Assembly (NCBI GenBank): GCA_003164135.1
Contig: PLSD01000066.1
Span: forward strand, 1 to 64,000
DNA: 64,000 nucleotides
Reading direction: 5' to 3'
Source: Acetobacteraceae bacterium
GTDB lineage: Bacteria > Pseudomonadota > Alphaproteobacteria > Acetobacterales > Acetobacteraceae
How positions within the stretch are numbered: position 1 is the stretch's first letter; each line of letters begins with the position of its first letter. Below are positions 33,420-41,490 of the stretch, piece by piece. Under the pieces are notes generated by a model. It saw nothing but the letters and a program-made list of their open reading frames with translations, ran no database searches and was not told the DNA's origin. A program made the position numbers and the translations under genes.

Positions 33420-34217
33420 TCATGCCTCGGCCATTGCCGCGGCAAGGTCCGCGTAATGCGGCTGATGCGCCAGCGACCCACCGTTGATACCGATTGATTC
33501 ACCAGTGATGTAACCGGATTCGTCGCTAGCGAGGAACGCCACCAGCGCGGCAACATCGTCGGGCGTGCCGAAGCGCTTGGTCAGCACATGCCGCTTGATG
33601 AGCTCCTTCAGGCCCGGCGCGGTGGCTTCCAGCGCCGGGGTCAATATCACGCCGGGGGCAATCGCGTTACAGCGGATACCCTGCTGGCCATATTGCGTGG
33701 CTACATACTTGGTCAGCGCAATGATCGCCCCCTTCGAGGAACCGTAGGCGATCCGCGCCAAGTCGCCCATTACACCCGAACCGGACGCGGTATTGATGAT
33801 GGAGCCAGCCCCGGCGCTAATCATATACGGCAGCGCATATTTACAGCCGAGCAGGTAGCCGGTGACATTAATCGACATGGTCGTGTTCCAGACCTCGATC
33901 GGAATGTCGATCGCCGTGGTGTCCTGAGCCTGCAACACAGGGTCGGTCATCGCGGCGTTATTATGCAGAATGTCCAACCGGCCGAAATGCGCAACGGTCT
34001 GCTCCACCAAAGCTTTCACCGACTCCGGCGCGGCTGCGTCAAACTGCACCGCGAGCGCCATGTCCCCCAGCGGCTCGGCCGCGCGGCGGGCGCTGTCCTC
34101 AAACAGATCAGCGATCGCCACGCGCGCACCCTCGGCCACCAGCCGGCGCGCCACGGCGGCGCCAATGCCGCCGCCGCCGCCGGTGACAATGGCAACTCTA
34201 CCTTCAAGCCGACGCAT
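33420..34217 (-). CDS. Short-chain dehydrogenase/reductase (SDR)
   Basis: A 265-residue SDR: TGGGGGIGAAV loop, IADLFED with Asp (NAD), HNNAAMTD, serine in INTASGS, AYGSSK catalytic pair, and GINGGS near the end followed by LAHQPHYADLAAAMAEA. The same kind of tail and the HNNAA motif occur in the SDR at 1788-2624, so the two are paralogues in different operons. AGGAGAT lies just upstream of ATG 34217. It heads the five-gene leftward run SDR-kinase-ferredoxin-SDR-CaiB, with gaps of 9, 23, 74 and 4 bases. Confidence 0.86.
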   Translation of the reverse strand: MRRLEGRVAIVTGGGGGIGAAVARRLVAEGARVAIADLFEDSARRAAEPLGDMALAVQFDAAAPESVKALVEQTVAHFGRLDILHNNAAMTDPVLQAQDTTAIDIPIEVWNTTMSINVTGYLLGCKYALPYMISAGAGSIINTASGSGVMGDLARIAYGSSKGAIIALTKYVATQYGQQGIRCNAIAPGVILTPALEATAPGLKELIKRHVLTKRFGTPDDVAALVAFLASDESGYITGESIGINGGSLAHQPHYADLAAAMAEA

Positions 34218-34291
34218 CAGACATCTCCTTTTTTATAATCCGGCACGGCAGCCGCCGCGGCGCACGTAAACGCTTGACCGCCATGCCCATC

Positions 34292-35311
34292 TTAATAGAA
34301 CAGGTCCGCAATACCCCTGGCATAGAACGCAAGTTTCTCATCGGCCAAGGCATAATGCGGAACCACTGGGGTAATCGCGTCGGCATGTTGCATCCGCTTG
34401 GCGACCCGCGCGCGCACCTCCGAGGCAGGCCCGACCAAAGCAATGCTTTCCACCATTTCATCGGGGCAGGCAGCGATCATGCCCGCAATATCACCCGCGG
34501 CAAAGGCGGCTTGCAAAGCGCGCGCCGCATCGCCAAAGCCAATGGTCTCAAAGTAGCGCAGATATTGCGGCGATTGGCTGTAATAGGCGACCGTCGGCCG
34601 TGCATCCTCAATTGCGGCGTTGCGGTCATCGTTCACTGCCACCCACATTTGCAGGTTCACCGTTATGGCACCGCGCGCCCGCCCGGATTTCGTCAGGCCG
34701 TTTTGCAGCGCCGGGGCGGCTTGCTCGGCAACCCAGGCCTCGTTCCACAGCGGATGCCCAAGCAATCCGTCGGCAATCTCCCCCGCCATGGTGCAGGCAT
34801 TCTGGAACACCGCAGGCATGAAAATCGGAATCTCCGTGCGCACCGGCGGGGCCAGGGTACGGAAATGGCGCAGGTCCAGCCGATGATATTCGCCTTCAAG
34901 AATTTCCAGCTCACCGGTGTGCCCCTTGGCGACAATCTGGCGCACCATGGAAATAACTTCCCGCATATGTGCGAGGGGCTTGCCGTAGGTGGCCCCAAAC
35001 GCCCCTTCGGTCAGGCTTTGCGCACTGGAGCCCAGCCCCAGCACGGCGCGCCCATCGCTCAAACGGTCCAGGTCCAGAATGTTGCAGGCGGTCTCCAGCG
35101 GGCTACGCACAAAGGCCAGGGCGATGCCGGTGCCAAGCTTCAAAGTCTTGCTCACGGCACCAGCCGCCGAGAGCGTGCCAAACGGCGCGCCGAACGTCTG
35201 CGACGCCCACAGGCCGCTCAGTCCAAGGGACTCATAGCGTTCTACGGTGGCGACGAGTTCCTCACGCGGCAAAGGCGGCAACTGCGCCCAGATTTCAGGG
35301 TCGGTTTTCAT
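34292..35311 (-). CDS. LLM-class (luciferase-like) flavin or F420 oxidoreductase
   Basis: A 339-residue luciferase-like TIM-barrel enzyme. SLGLSGLWASQTFGAPFGTL, LKLGTGIALAFVRSPLETA and LDRLSDGRAVLGLGSSAQS are typical of the F420/FMN-dependent group. The start at ATG 35311 follows GGGAAACC; an in-frame start at 35338 lacks a site. It is a clear paralogue of the LLM enzyme at 38222-39271: both contain RSPLETA, DLDRxSxGR and LGLGSS at matching places. The two flank the TetR gene and the split Rieske pair on opposite strands. Substrate unknown; Baeyer-Villiger-like or reductive steps are seen in this superfamily. Confidence 0.83.
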   Translation of the reverse strand: MKTDPEIWAQLPPLPREELVATVERYESLGLSGLWASQTFGAPFGTLSAAGAVSKTLKLGTGIALAFVRSPLETACNILDLDRLSDGRAVLGLGSSAQSLTEGAFGATYGKPLAHMREVISMVRQIVAKGHTGELEILEGEYHRLDLRHFRTLAPPVRTEIPIFMPAVFQNACTMAGEIADGLLGHPLWNEAWVAEQAAPALQNGLTKSGRARGAITVNLQMWVAVNDDRNAAIEDARPTVAYYSQSPQYLRYFETIGFGDAARALQAAFAAGDIAGMIAACPDEMVESIALVGPASEVRARVAKRMQHADAITPVVPHYALADEKLAFYARGIADLFY

Positions 35312-35399
35312 GGTTTCCCGTTTCGTGATTCCACACAAAAGCGGTCCTGCCGGGCGGTAGGGTCTCGTCGTGGATCGCCCTCGGGCACATTTTTAGCTT

Positions 35400-36080
35400 C
35401 TAAGGCAGCAGTCCGGCGAGAATGAACTCCGCGAAAATGTCGATCTGGCCGCCCAATTTGCCCGGACTGATTTCGTCGGCGTCGCCCATGCGGTCGAGCA
35501 GTGGGCCGGAGGCAAAATAGAATCCGACACCTTCCACCAGGACGGCCATGAGGGCGCTGGCTGAAATATCACGCACCGGCCGTTGGCTGGCTATGCTGGC
35601 GAGCAGCGCGCTGAGCTTTTCCTTGAAAGGCATGGCGTAAGCGTTCGCCAGATAGTCGAGGCGCCAAGTCGCGCGCCGGCCCTCCGCGTGCATGAGGCCC
35701 ACGAAATCGGGATTTTCGGCGGTCCAGCGGCAGAGGCGGTGGATCAGTTCCGCCAGCCGCGTTTTATCATCCAGGCCGGGTTCGTCGAACGCTGCCATCA
35801 CCGGCGGCGCGACGCGGGCGATGTGGGCATCCACGGCCCGGCGCCACAAATCCGCTTTTGAGCCAAACCGGACATTGATAAGGTTGTGACTGACACCAAG
35901 TTCCTTAGCGAGTTCACGTAATGTCGTGCCCTCATAGCCACGCTGGGCAAAGGTGTTAAAGGCGAGGTCCAGAACCATATCCTCGCGCACCACCCCAGCC
36001 GCGTCGTTCGACGGCCGGCCCCTGGGCCGTGAAATTCTTGCCGTGGCAGGCGCCGGATCATCTAGGTCGGTATTTTGCAT
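35400..36080 (-). CDS. TetR-family transcriptional regulator
   Basis: A 226-residue TetR-type repressor. After a basic, proline-rich leader (RISRPRGRPSND), the HTH reads LDLAFNTFAQRGYEGTTLRE then LAKELGVSHNLINVRFGSK (about residues 36-74), and SKADLWRRAVDAH follows as usual. The C-terminal part is helical. It is divergent from the first Rieske-like gene, with 74 bases between starts, and a perfect palindrome at 36107-36123 lies in that gap. It most likely represses itself and the 36155-39271 genes. The effector is unknown. Confidence 0.88.
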   Translation of the reverse strand: MQNTDLDDPAPATARISRPRGRPSNDAAGVVREDMVLDLAFNTFAQRGYEGTTLRELAKELGVSHNLINVRFGSKADLWRRAVDAHIARVAPPVMAAFDEPGLDDKTRLAELIHRLCRWTAENPDFVGLMHAEGRRATWRLDYLANAYAMPFKEKLSALLASIASQRPVRDISASALMAVLVEGVGFYFASGPLLDRMGDADEISPGKLGGQIDIFAEFILAGLLP

Positions 36081-36106
36081 CTTGCTCTATGTATATTCAT
36101 TTCTCT

Positions 36107-36123
36107 TGACAATAAAATTGTCA
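36107..36123. promoter_or_regulatory. Perfect palindrome, candidate TetR operator
   Basis: TGACAATAAAATTGTCA has 7-base perfect arms and a 3-base centre. It overlaps TTGACA (36106-36111), a possible -35 element for the rightward gene, though no good -10 lies at the standard distance. Its position in the 74-base divergent gap makes it the natural target of the TetR protein at 35400. A related half-site occurs at 6035-6050. Confidence 0.6.
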
Positions 36124-36154
36124 TCCGTCAATTTAATAATGGAGAGAAAAAAGC

Positions 36155-37099
36155 ATGCCAAATCAAAAGCAAAAAGCCCACTCGAACTCAGCCTCGTGGT
36201 GGACGGTGGCACGTAGCGAAGAAGTTACCAGTAAAAAGCCGTTGTCATCGGACATCGGCAATCAGGAGCTTGTGCTCTGGCGTGATGCCGCCGGTATTGC
36301 CCGCGCCATGGAAGACCGTTGCCCGCATCGCCGCGCACCGCTGTCGCGCGGTTGCGTGCGGGAAAACGGGCTGATTCAGTGCGGCTACCACGGCTGGAGC
36401 TATGATGGCGAGACCGGCCGCCTCCGGGAAATTCCCAACATGAAAAGCGAACAGCGGTTCCCCCCCCTGTATAAGGCACAAAGCTTTGCCGTCGCGGAAA
36501 GCGGCGGGTTGGTGCGGGTTTGCCTCATCCCCGGCGCCGTGGCGCCAGTCACGAACGCAGTGGCCCTACCGCTGCACGGGACCGCGCATGTGGCACTCGC
36601 GCACGAGCATTATCTCTCTGCATTTTTTGACGATCCAGGCATGTTGTTCGGCATGAGCGGGGTAGAATTCACGCCTTATCTCGCGTCCGAATTAAAGGTA
36701 GAAGCCGGCCGGCTGGTCATGGAGCGCAACTGCCAATGGCGCGGGCTGCATTGGCCGTCCTCGTTCAGCTCCGAGTTCCCGATCACCCTGCTATCCAAAA
36801 CCGACCCGGTAACGGGTGAGACGGAGCTCACCCTGCGTGACGACGCCTTACACGAGCTGCTCACCGCGGTGATCGCCCCGGTTCCAGCCGCTCGTGGCAT
36901 TACCGCCATACGCTGGCGGGCACGGCTTGCCAGTAGGCTCGACGGTCTGCGCGCGAAGCGGCTTTTAATCGGCGCGCCCTTCCGTGTGTTCGAGACCGTC
37001 GATGCCACTGCGCTGAGAAGACTGACGCCCTCCGCCTCGGTGCAAGGGCAGGATCTGCGCGCGGCGATCATTCAAACCAGCCAGGCAAGCGCTGCCTGA
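36155..37099 (+). CDS. Rieske-oxygenase-like protein with cluster motif but no recognisable iron triad
   Basis: A 314-residue protein starting with a Rieske domain: C56/H58 in RCPHRRAPLSRG and C76/H79 in QCGYHGWSYDGETG, followed by REIP, the standard phthalate-type order. In the catalytic domain, where oxygenases have (E)N-x2-D-x2-H-x4-H, this protein reads HEHYLSAFFDDPGMLFGMSG, and no D-x2-H-x4-H is found elsewhere. It should therefore carry electrons but not activate O2 itself. GGAGAG lies upstream of ATG 36155. The next gene, 19 bases on, has the reverse defect. The pair probably forms one mixed oxygenase. Alternatively it is a decayed enzyme, but the intact frame and strict Rieske motif argue against decay. 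Confidence 0.8.
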   Translation: MPNQKQKAHSNSASWWTVARSEEVTSKKPLSSDIGNQELVLWRDAAGIARAMEDRCPHRRAPLSRGCVRENGLIQCGYHGWSYDGETGRLREIPNMKSEQRFPPLYKAQSFAVAESGGLVRVCLIPGAVAPVTNAVALPLHGTAHVALAHEHYLSAFFDDPGMLFGMSGVEFTPYLASELKVEAGRLVMERNCQWRGLHWPSSFSSEFPITLLSKTDPVTGETELTLRDDALHELLTAVIAPVPAARGITAIRWRARLASRLDGLRAKRLLIGAPFRVFETVDATALRRLTPSASVQGQDLRAAIIQTSQASAA

Positions 37100-37118
37100 C
37101 GCAACGGGAGACATCACC

Positions 37119-38168
37119 ATGCTCGATAATATAGCTGGGCCAGACGACAGCGCATTCAATAATCCGGCAGCGTTGAACGATATCAACAACTGGGTGCCGC
37201 ATGATATCGTGATGCGCGACGCGTGGTTCCCACTGGCTCATTCGGCCGCGGTCGGCAAGAAGCCCGTCCGGCGCTCGGTATATTCGGCGCCGTATTTCCT
37301 CTGGCGGGAAGACGGCAACGCCGTTGCCGCTTCATTCCTGCCGGGAGTCAGCTCGCCGCCCGAAACCGGCCTGACCGACGCCGCCGGGCGCTACCCGGTT
37401 ATGGAGCACTACGGCTACGTCTGGTGCTGGTACGGCAATCCGCTTGCGGCAGACCCACTGCATCTGCCGAGCATCCCCTACCTGCCGCCCAACGGCGGCT
37501 TGCCCGGTTACCTGACCGGCACGGTACGGTTCGATTGCGCGGCGCCGGTCTCTCTTGAAAATCTGATCGACCTGACGCATGCGGATTTCCTGCACGCGAA
37601 CGTGGTCGGCGATGAGAAGTCCGAAAGCGAGACGGTTGAGGTGTTTTCGGACTCCGAGACCGTGACGATGGTGCGGACCTGCACCGGCAAGTCGGTGGCC
37701 CCGATTATGAAGTTCTTCAGCGGCATCCGTCAGCCGACCCAGCATGTTCGTCAGGTGATCCGCATCTACCTGCGCAGCCACGCGGCCATTGCCTATGGCA
37801 GGTTCACGCCGGGCGATGACGTGCCGTTATTCCACCCATGTGTGCCGGAAACGCGCGACCGCACGCGGTTGGACTATACCATGAATACATCGAACGCCGG
37901 CCTGTTATTCCGCCATGTCATGCCGAAAGCCAGCTATCTCGTTTCGCGGCAGGACAGCTCCATGACCTCGCCGCAAAGCCCGCGTTACATGCACGAATCC
38001 AAACGCCGCGACCTGCATTCGAAGTTCGACGTGGCCGGCCAGCGTTACCGTCTGCTGATGAAAAATCTCGTCGAGCGCCAGGCAGCGGGGGATTTTGCCT
38101 ATCGGGACAACGTCAGCGCCGACTGCAGTGATCTGATTGGCCTGCGCAAGGAACTTTTTCGCTACTAA
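37119..38168 (+). CDS. Rieske-oxygenase-like catalytic protein with iron triad but no Rieske cluster ligands
   Basis: A 349-residue protein related to phthalate-type oxygenase alpha subunits. The mononuclear iron motif is complete: N148, D151, H154 and H159 in ENLIDLTHADFLHA, with D279 in VSRQDSS as candidate third ligand. The N-terminal region keeps the Rieske-domain frame (RDAWFPLAHSAAVGKKPVRR, and YPVMEHYGYVWCWYGNP where the domain ends), but the stretch between them is shortened and has no C-x-H or C-x2-H. It could not receive electrons through its own Rieske centre. GGGAG lies upstream of ATG 37119, and the Rieske-bearing protein is 19 bases upstream, so electrons would come from that partner. 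The LLM enzyme follows 53 bases on. Confidence 0.8.
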   Translation: MLDNIAGPDDSAFNNPAALNDINNWVPHDIVMRDAWFPLAHSAAVGKKPVRRSVYSAPYFLWREDGNAVAASFLPGVSSPPETGLTDAAGRYPVMEHYGYVWCWYGNPLAADPLHLPSIPYLPPNGGLPGYLTGTVRFDCAAPVSLENLIDLTHADFLHANVVGDEKSESETVEVFSDSETVTMVRTCTGKSVAPIMKFFSGIRQPTQHVRQVIRIYLRSHAAIAYGRFTPGDDVPLFHPCVPETRDRTRLDYTMNTSNAGLLFRHVMPKASYLVSRQDSSMTSPQSPRYMHESKRRDLHSKFDVAGQRYRLLMKNLVERQAAGDFAYRDNVSADCSDLIGLRKELFRY

Positions 38169-38221
38169 TCGCTTTATAATAATCAACAGGGACCGCCGGT
38201 AACGGCTGAGGGTGAAAAATC

Positions 38222-39271
38222 ATGACTAAACTGAACGCGGTCGGTGGTGAACGCCGGTTTTGGGGAACGATGCCGGTGCTGCCTGGGCCAGCACTTACGG
38301 CGAACGTGCAGCACATGGAGGCCGTCGGTTATGAGGGCGTGTTCGTGCTGCAAATCTATGGGCCGCCGTTCGTGCCGCTCGCCGCCGCCTCCACGGTGAC
38401 AACCAAGCTGAAGCTGGCAACCGGCATCGCCATCGCCGGCACCCGCAGCCCGCTGGAAACCGCACACGCAGCAATCGACCTCGACCGCATCAGCGAGGGC
38501 CGTTTTATCCTCGGCCTCGGCAGCAGCATTCCCTCCTGCACCACCGGCATGTACGGCATGCCGCCGGTCAAGCCGTTGGGATTTCTGCGTGAGACGGTGG
38601 ACGCGGTGCGCTACCTCATTGCCAACTCGCACAAGGGCCTGAACCCGTATAACGGCACTTATTATAAGGCGGATTTCGAGGAAATGATGCTGACCGCGCC
38701 GCCGCTGCGCGAGCGCATTCCCATATGGATTGCCGCATTGCAGGAAAAAATGACCGACCTCGCCATCGAGATCGGCGACGGCCTGCTGGTGCACGCACTG
38801 TGGTCAGCCCGCTACACGGCAGACGTCCAGGCGCCGGTCATCGCCGCCGCAATCGCCAAGCATGGGCGCAAGCGCGAGGATATCGAAATCAACGCCTGGC
38901 CGTGGATTGCCATCAACGACGACAAGCAGCAGGCGATCAATGATGCGCGCGCCACGGTGGCGGCCTATTCGGGCTATAAGCAATACGAGCCGTTTTTCGA
39001 GAAACAGGGCTTTGGCGACCAGGCCCGCGCGTGTCAGCTGGCGCTAGGACAGCACGGCGAGGTCTCCTCGGTCGTGCATAACATCCCAGACGAGATGGTG
39101 CTGGCGTTCTGCGCGTGCGGCAGCGTCGCTGATGTGCTGGAGCAGATCGAACCCTATTGGAGCGTGGTCGATTCGCTGACACTGATGACGCCGTATCGCG
39201 ACCTTTCCATGGAAAAACTCTACTTCTACCATAATGGTCTGTCCCAGCTGGTGGCCGCCGCCAAAGCCTGA
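38222..39271 (+). CDS. LLM-class (luciferase-like) flavin or F420 oxidoreductase
   Basis: A 349-residue luciferase-like enzyme: AVGYEGVFVLQIYGPPFVPL, LKLATGIAIAGTRSPLETA, LDRISEGRFILGLGSSIPS and, late, IGDGLLVHALWSARY. It is a paralogue of the enzyme at 34292-35311. GAGGGTGAAAA lies upstream of ATG 38222. It follows the split Rieske pair in the same direction and is probably co-regulated by the TetR protein at 35400. It might act on the product of the oxygenase; whether it could also pass electrons to it is speculation. A 470-base gap separates it from the envelope cassette. Confidence 0.83.
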   Translation: MTKLNAVGGERRFWGTMPVLPGPALTANVQHMEAVGYEGVFVLQIYGPPFVPLAAASTVTTKLKLATGIAIAGTRSPLETAHAAIDLDRISEGRFILGLGSSIPSCTTGMYGMPPVKPLGFLRETVDAVRYLIANSHKGLNPYNGTYYKADFEEMMLTAPPLRERIPIWIAALQEKMTDLAIEIGDGLLVHALWSARYTADVQAPVIAAAIAKHGRKREDIEINAWPWIAINDDKQQAINDARATVAAYSGYKQYEPFFEKQGFGDQARACQLALGQHGEVSSVVHNIPDEMVLAFCACGSVADVLEQIEPYWSVVDSLTLMTPYRDLSMEKLYFYHNGLSQLVAAAKA

Positions 39272-39742
39272 ACCGCCCGGCATCCGCCGTACCCTGGGAG
39301 CGTAGCGGCATGACTTGGCGCCGCCCCGCTTCCCGGCAGGGTTTGGGATTGAGCAAGGAAACTCGGGTCGCGGCGGGCCCGCTTGTATCCAGTTACCGCA
39401 ACGCTACCACATCCTGGTCCGCGCGCTCCTTTCGCGGTTCCCAAGGGAGCGGCCCATCTGATCTGAAGCAAAAAAAGCATCAGTCGGCTGGTTGACACTC
39501 CCTACCTTCCTGCCATCGCCCTACCTGAAGACAGGTTTGCAAAACTTGTCGCTTGCCCAGAACGTGGTCATAAGGAAATGCACTCAAGTTACCGCGGTAG
39601 TCGTGGATTAGTAAGCGTGATTACAAAAACAGGCATGAAGCCACAGCCCGGCGGAAAGAGCATTTTCTTTGGTGGGTTAAAAATGAAAAGGCTTGACGCC
39701 TAAGTTTCGGGTGTGGAGCAATTCTGGGAAAGGGAGGCAAAA
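39272..39742 (+). promoter_or_regulatory. Intergenic region before the envelope cassette
   Basis: About 470 bases without a convincing gene lie between the LLM enzyme and the DUF1302 porin. It should contain the promoter of the porin operon. A TTGACA occurs at 39492-39497 but no matching -10 element was found at standard spacing. No riboswitch or strong palindrome was recognised. Confidence 0.3.
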
Positions 39743-41470
39743 ATGACTGAAAGATATAGTCGTCGGAAGTTAAATCTACTTGGTTCAACGGTTTTTGGGA
39801 AAACCGGTGGCCGTGGGCAATTTGGCGTTGGTTTGATGCTTGCGGGAACTATGGGCGCGCTGCTGGCAGCCGCCCCGCATCAGGCGCACGCGTTCAACCT
39901 TTATAATGGTGTGAATTACGGCAATAATCTTGAAATTGACCTGAGCACGACGCTTTCATACACGCCGATCTGGCGCGTACAGAATCCGTCGCAGAGACTG
40001 ATCGGGTATGCAAATGCCAACGGTAGTGAAGGCGATCTCGCTTTCCAGCATGGTCTGGTTTCAAATCAATTTGAAATTCTGCCGGTTTTGGACGTCAAGG
40101 ACGGCAACTACGGAGCCCATTTCAGCGCTGAGGGATATCTCAATACGAGCTATCTCACCACGAATCAGAACGATCAGCCCCAAACGCTCAACCCAATCTC
40201 GCTGGGCAAGAGCACGGATTTCACCAGCGCGACGCGCAACGTTGATGGCTTGAACGCGCGTGTTCTCGATGCGTTTGTCTACGGCACGGAACGCTTTGGT
40301 GCAGGCGATCAACAGTCGTTCACGCTGAAAGTCGGCCGCCAGACATTGCTATGGGGCCAGTCTCTCTTCTTGAGCAATAACGGCATCGCCGCCGGCATGG
40401 CGCCGATTGATATCATTACGGCTAACGACAACCCCAACGCGCAGACCCAGCAGATCATCGAGCCGGTTGGCCAGGTGGTCGCGACCTACCAGCCGAACCC
40501 GATCGTAACTCTGCAGGCCTATTACCAGTTCGAGTGGGCGCACGATTATTTCCAGGGCGTCGGCGCTTATTTCAGTACCGCGGACATTCTGGACAAAGGC
40601 GGCCAAAGCTTGCTGCTGCCGGATCCGTATTACACGCCCGGTGGGCCGTATCCGCTCTTTGCGCAGGCTCTGCGTACGAAGGATCTGTCCCCCGAGCATC
40701 AGAATGGCCAGTTCGGTGCATCTCTGCAGTTGACCCTGGGTAATTACGACGTTGGCTTCTTCGGCCTGCGCTACGACTCCAAGGCGCCCACCGTCTATCT
40801 GCACTTCCCGACACCCTACTCCGTGACCTATAATCTTGTTTATCCGCGCGATATCTGGATGGAAGGTGCGTCTGTATCGACGACAGTCGGACCTGCCAAC
40901 GTCGCGGCCGAGACTTCGTTCCGCCAGCACATGAACCTGACGACGGGTGCGAATCCTGCAGGGCCTGCGAACAATGCGAACTCCAATCCGGCCTATCCGA
41001 CGGGCGATACATGGGCGGCACAGGCATCAGCCCTCTACGTGTCGCCGCCAATTCCGTTTGATCCGGGCGGAGTCTCGGTGGACGGCGAAGTTGGTATGAA
41101 CCACGTGCTGAAGGTGACGGCCAATAATGCCGCCATCGATTCATACGCCAACCATTCGGTGACACGTTCCTCCACCGCAGCGCAGCTCCAGGTGGTCGTG
41201 ACGCCTAGCTATTATGACGTTATTCCCAACCTGCAGCTTACCTTCCCAATCGGCCTGGGGTACGATTTCTACGGCCGTTCGATGGTTGATCCCACCGAAA
41301 ACAACGGTACTGGCTCGGTGAACGTTGGCGTTACCGCAACCTATCGGGTGACCTGGATCGCCTCGGTTACCTATAACGACTACATCGGAGCAGCCAACCC
41401 ACTCATCCAAGGTGAGCCTTCGACGGCAGATCGGAGCTATGTCATGCTCAACTTCCAGCATACCTTCTAA
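39743..41470 (+). CDS. DUF1302-family outer-membrane protein
   Basis: A 575-residue predicted beta-barrel. The N terminus is a long signal sequence: a basic stretch (TERYSRRK), a hydrophobic core (FGVGLMLAGTMGALLAAAP) and a cleavage-type HQAHAFN. The mature part alternates short beta segments rich in Tyr, Gln and Asn (QSFTLKVGRQTLLWGQSLFL is a typical DUF1302 strand pair) and ends LNFQHTF with the terminal Phe of outer-membrane barrels. The start at ATG 39743 follows GGGAGG; an in-frame start 30 bases upstream would include that site. DUF1302 next to DUF1329, YCF48-like and RND genes is a recurrent cassette in degradation of steroids and other hydrophobic compounds, thought to aid passage across the envelope. 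Confidence 0.85.
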   Translation: MTERYSRRKLNLLGSTVFGKTGGRGQFGVGLMLAGTMGALLAAAPHQAHAFNLYNGVNYGNNLEIDLSTTLSYTPIWRVQNPSQRLIGYANANGSEGDLAFQHGLVSNQFEILPVLDVKDGNYGAHFSAEGYLNTSYLTTNQNDQPQTLNPISLGKSTDFTSATRNVDGLNARVLDAFVYGTERFGAGDQQSFTLKVGRQTLLWGQSLFLSNNGIAAGMAPIDIITANDNPNAQTQQIIEPVGQVVATYQPNPIVTLQAYYQFEWAHDYFQGVGAYFSTADILDKGGQSLLLPDPYYTPGGPYPLFAQALRTKDLSPEHQNGQFGASLQLTLGNYDVGFFGLRYDSKAPTVYLHFPTPYSVTYNLVYPRDIWMEGASVSTTVGPANVAAETSFRQHMNLTTGANPAGPANNANSNPAYPTGDTWAAQASALYVSPPIPFDPGGVSVDGEVGMNHVLKVTANNAAIDSYANHSVTRSSTAAQLQVVVTPSYYDVIPNLQLTFPIGLGYDFYGRSMVDPTENNGTGSVNVGVTATYRVTWIASVTYNDYIGAANPLIQGEPSTADRSYVMLNFQHTF

Positions 41471-41490
41471 GTCACGGGAGAGAGATAAAA

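Noticed and set aside
36155-37099. Treating the first Rieske-like protein as a complete ring-hydroxylating oxygenase
   Set aside because: The iron-binding D-x2-H-x4-H motif could not be found anywhere in its catalytic half.
39492-39497. TTGACA as a -35 box for the porin operon
   Set aside because: No acceptable -10 element at standard spacing and far from the gene start.
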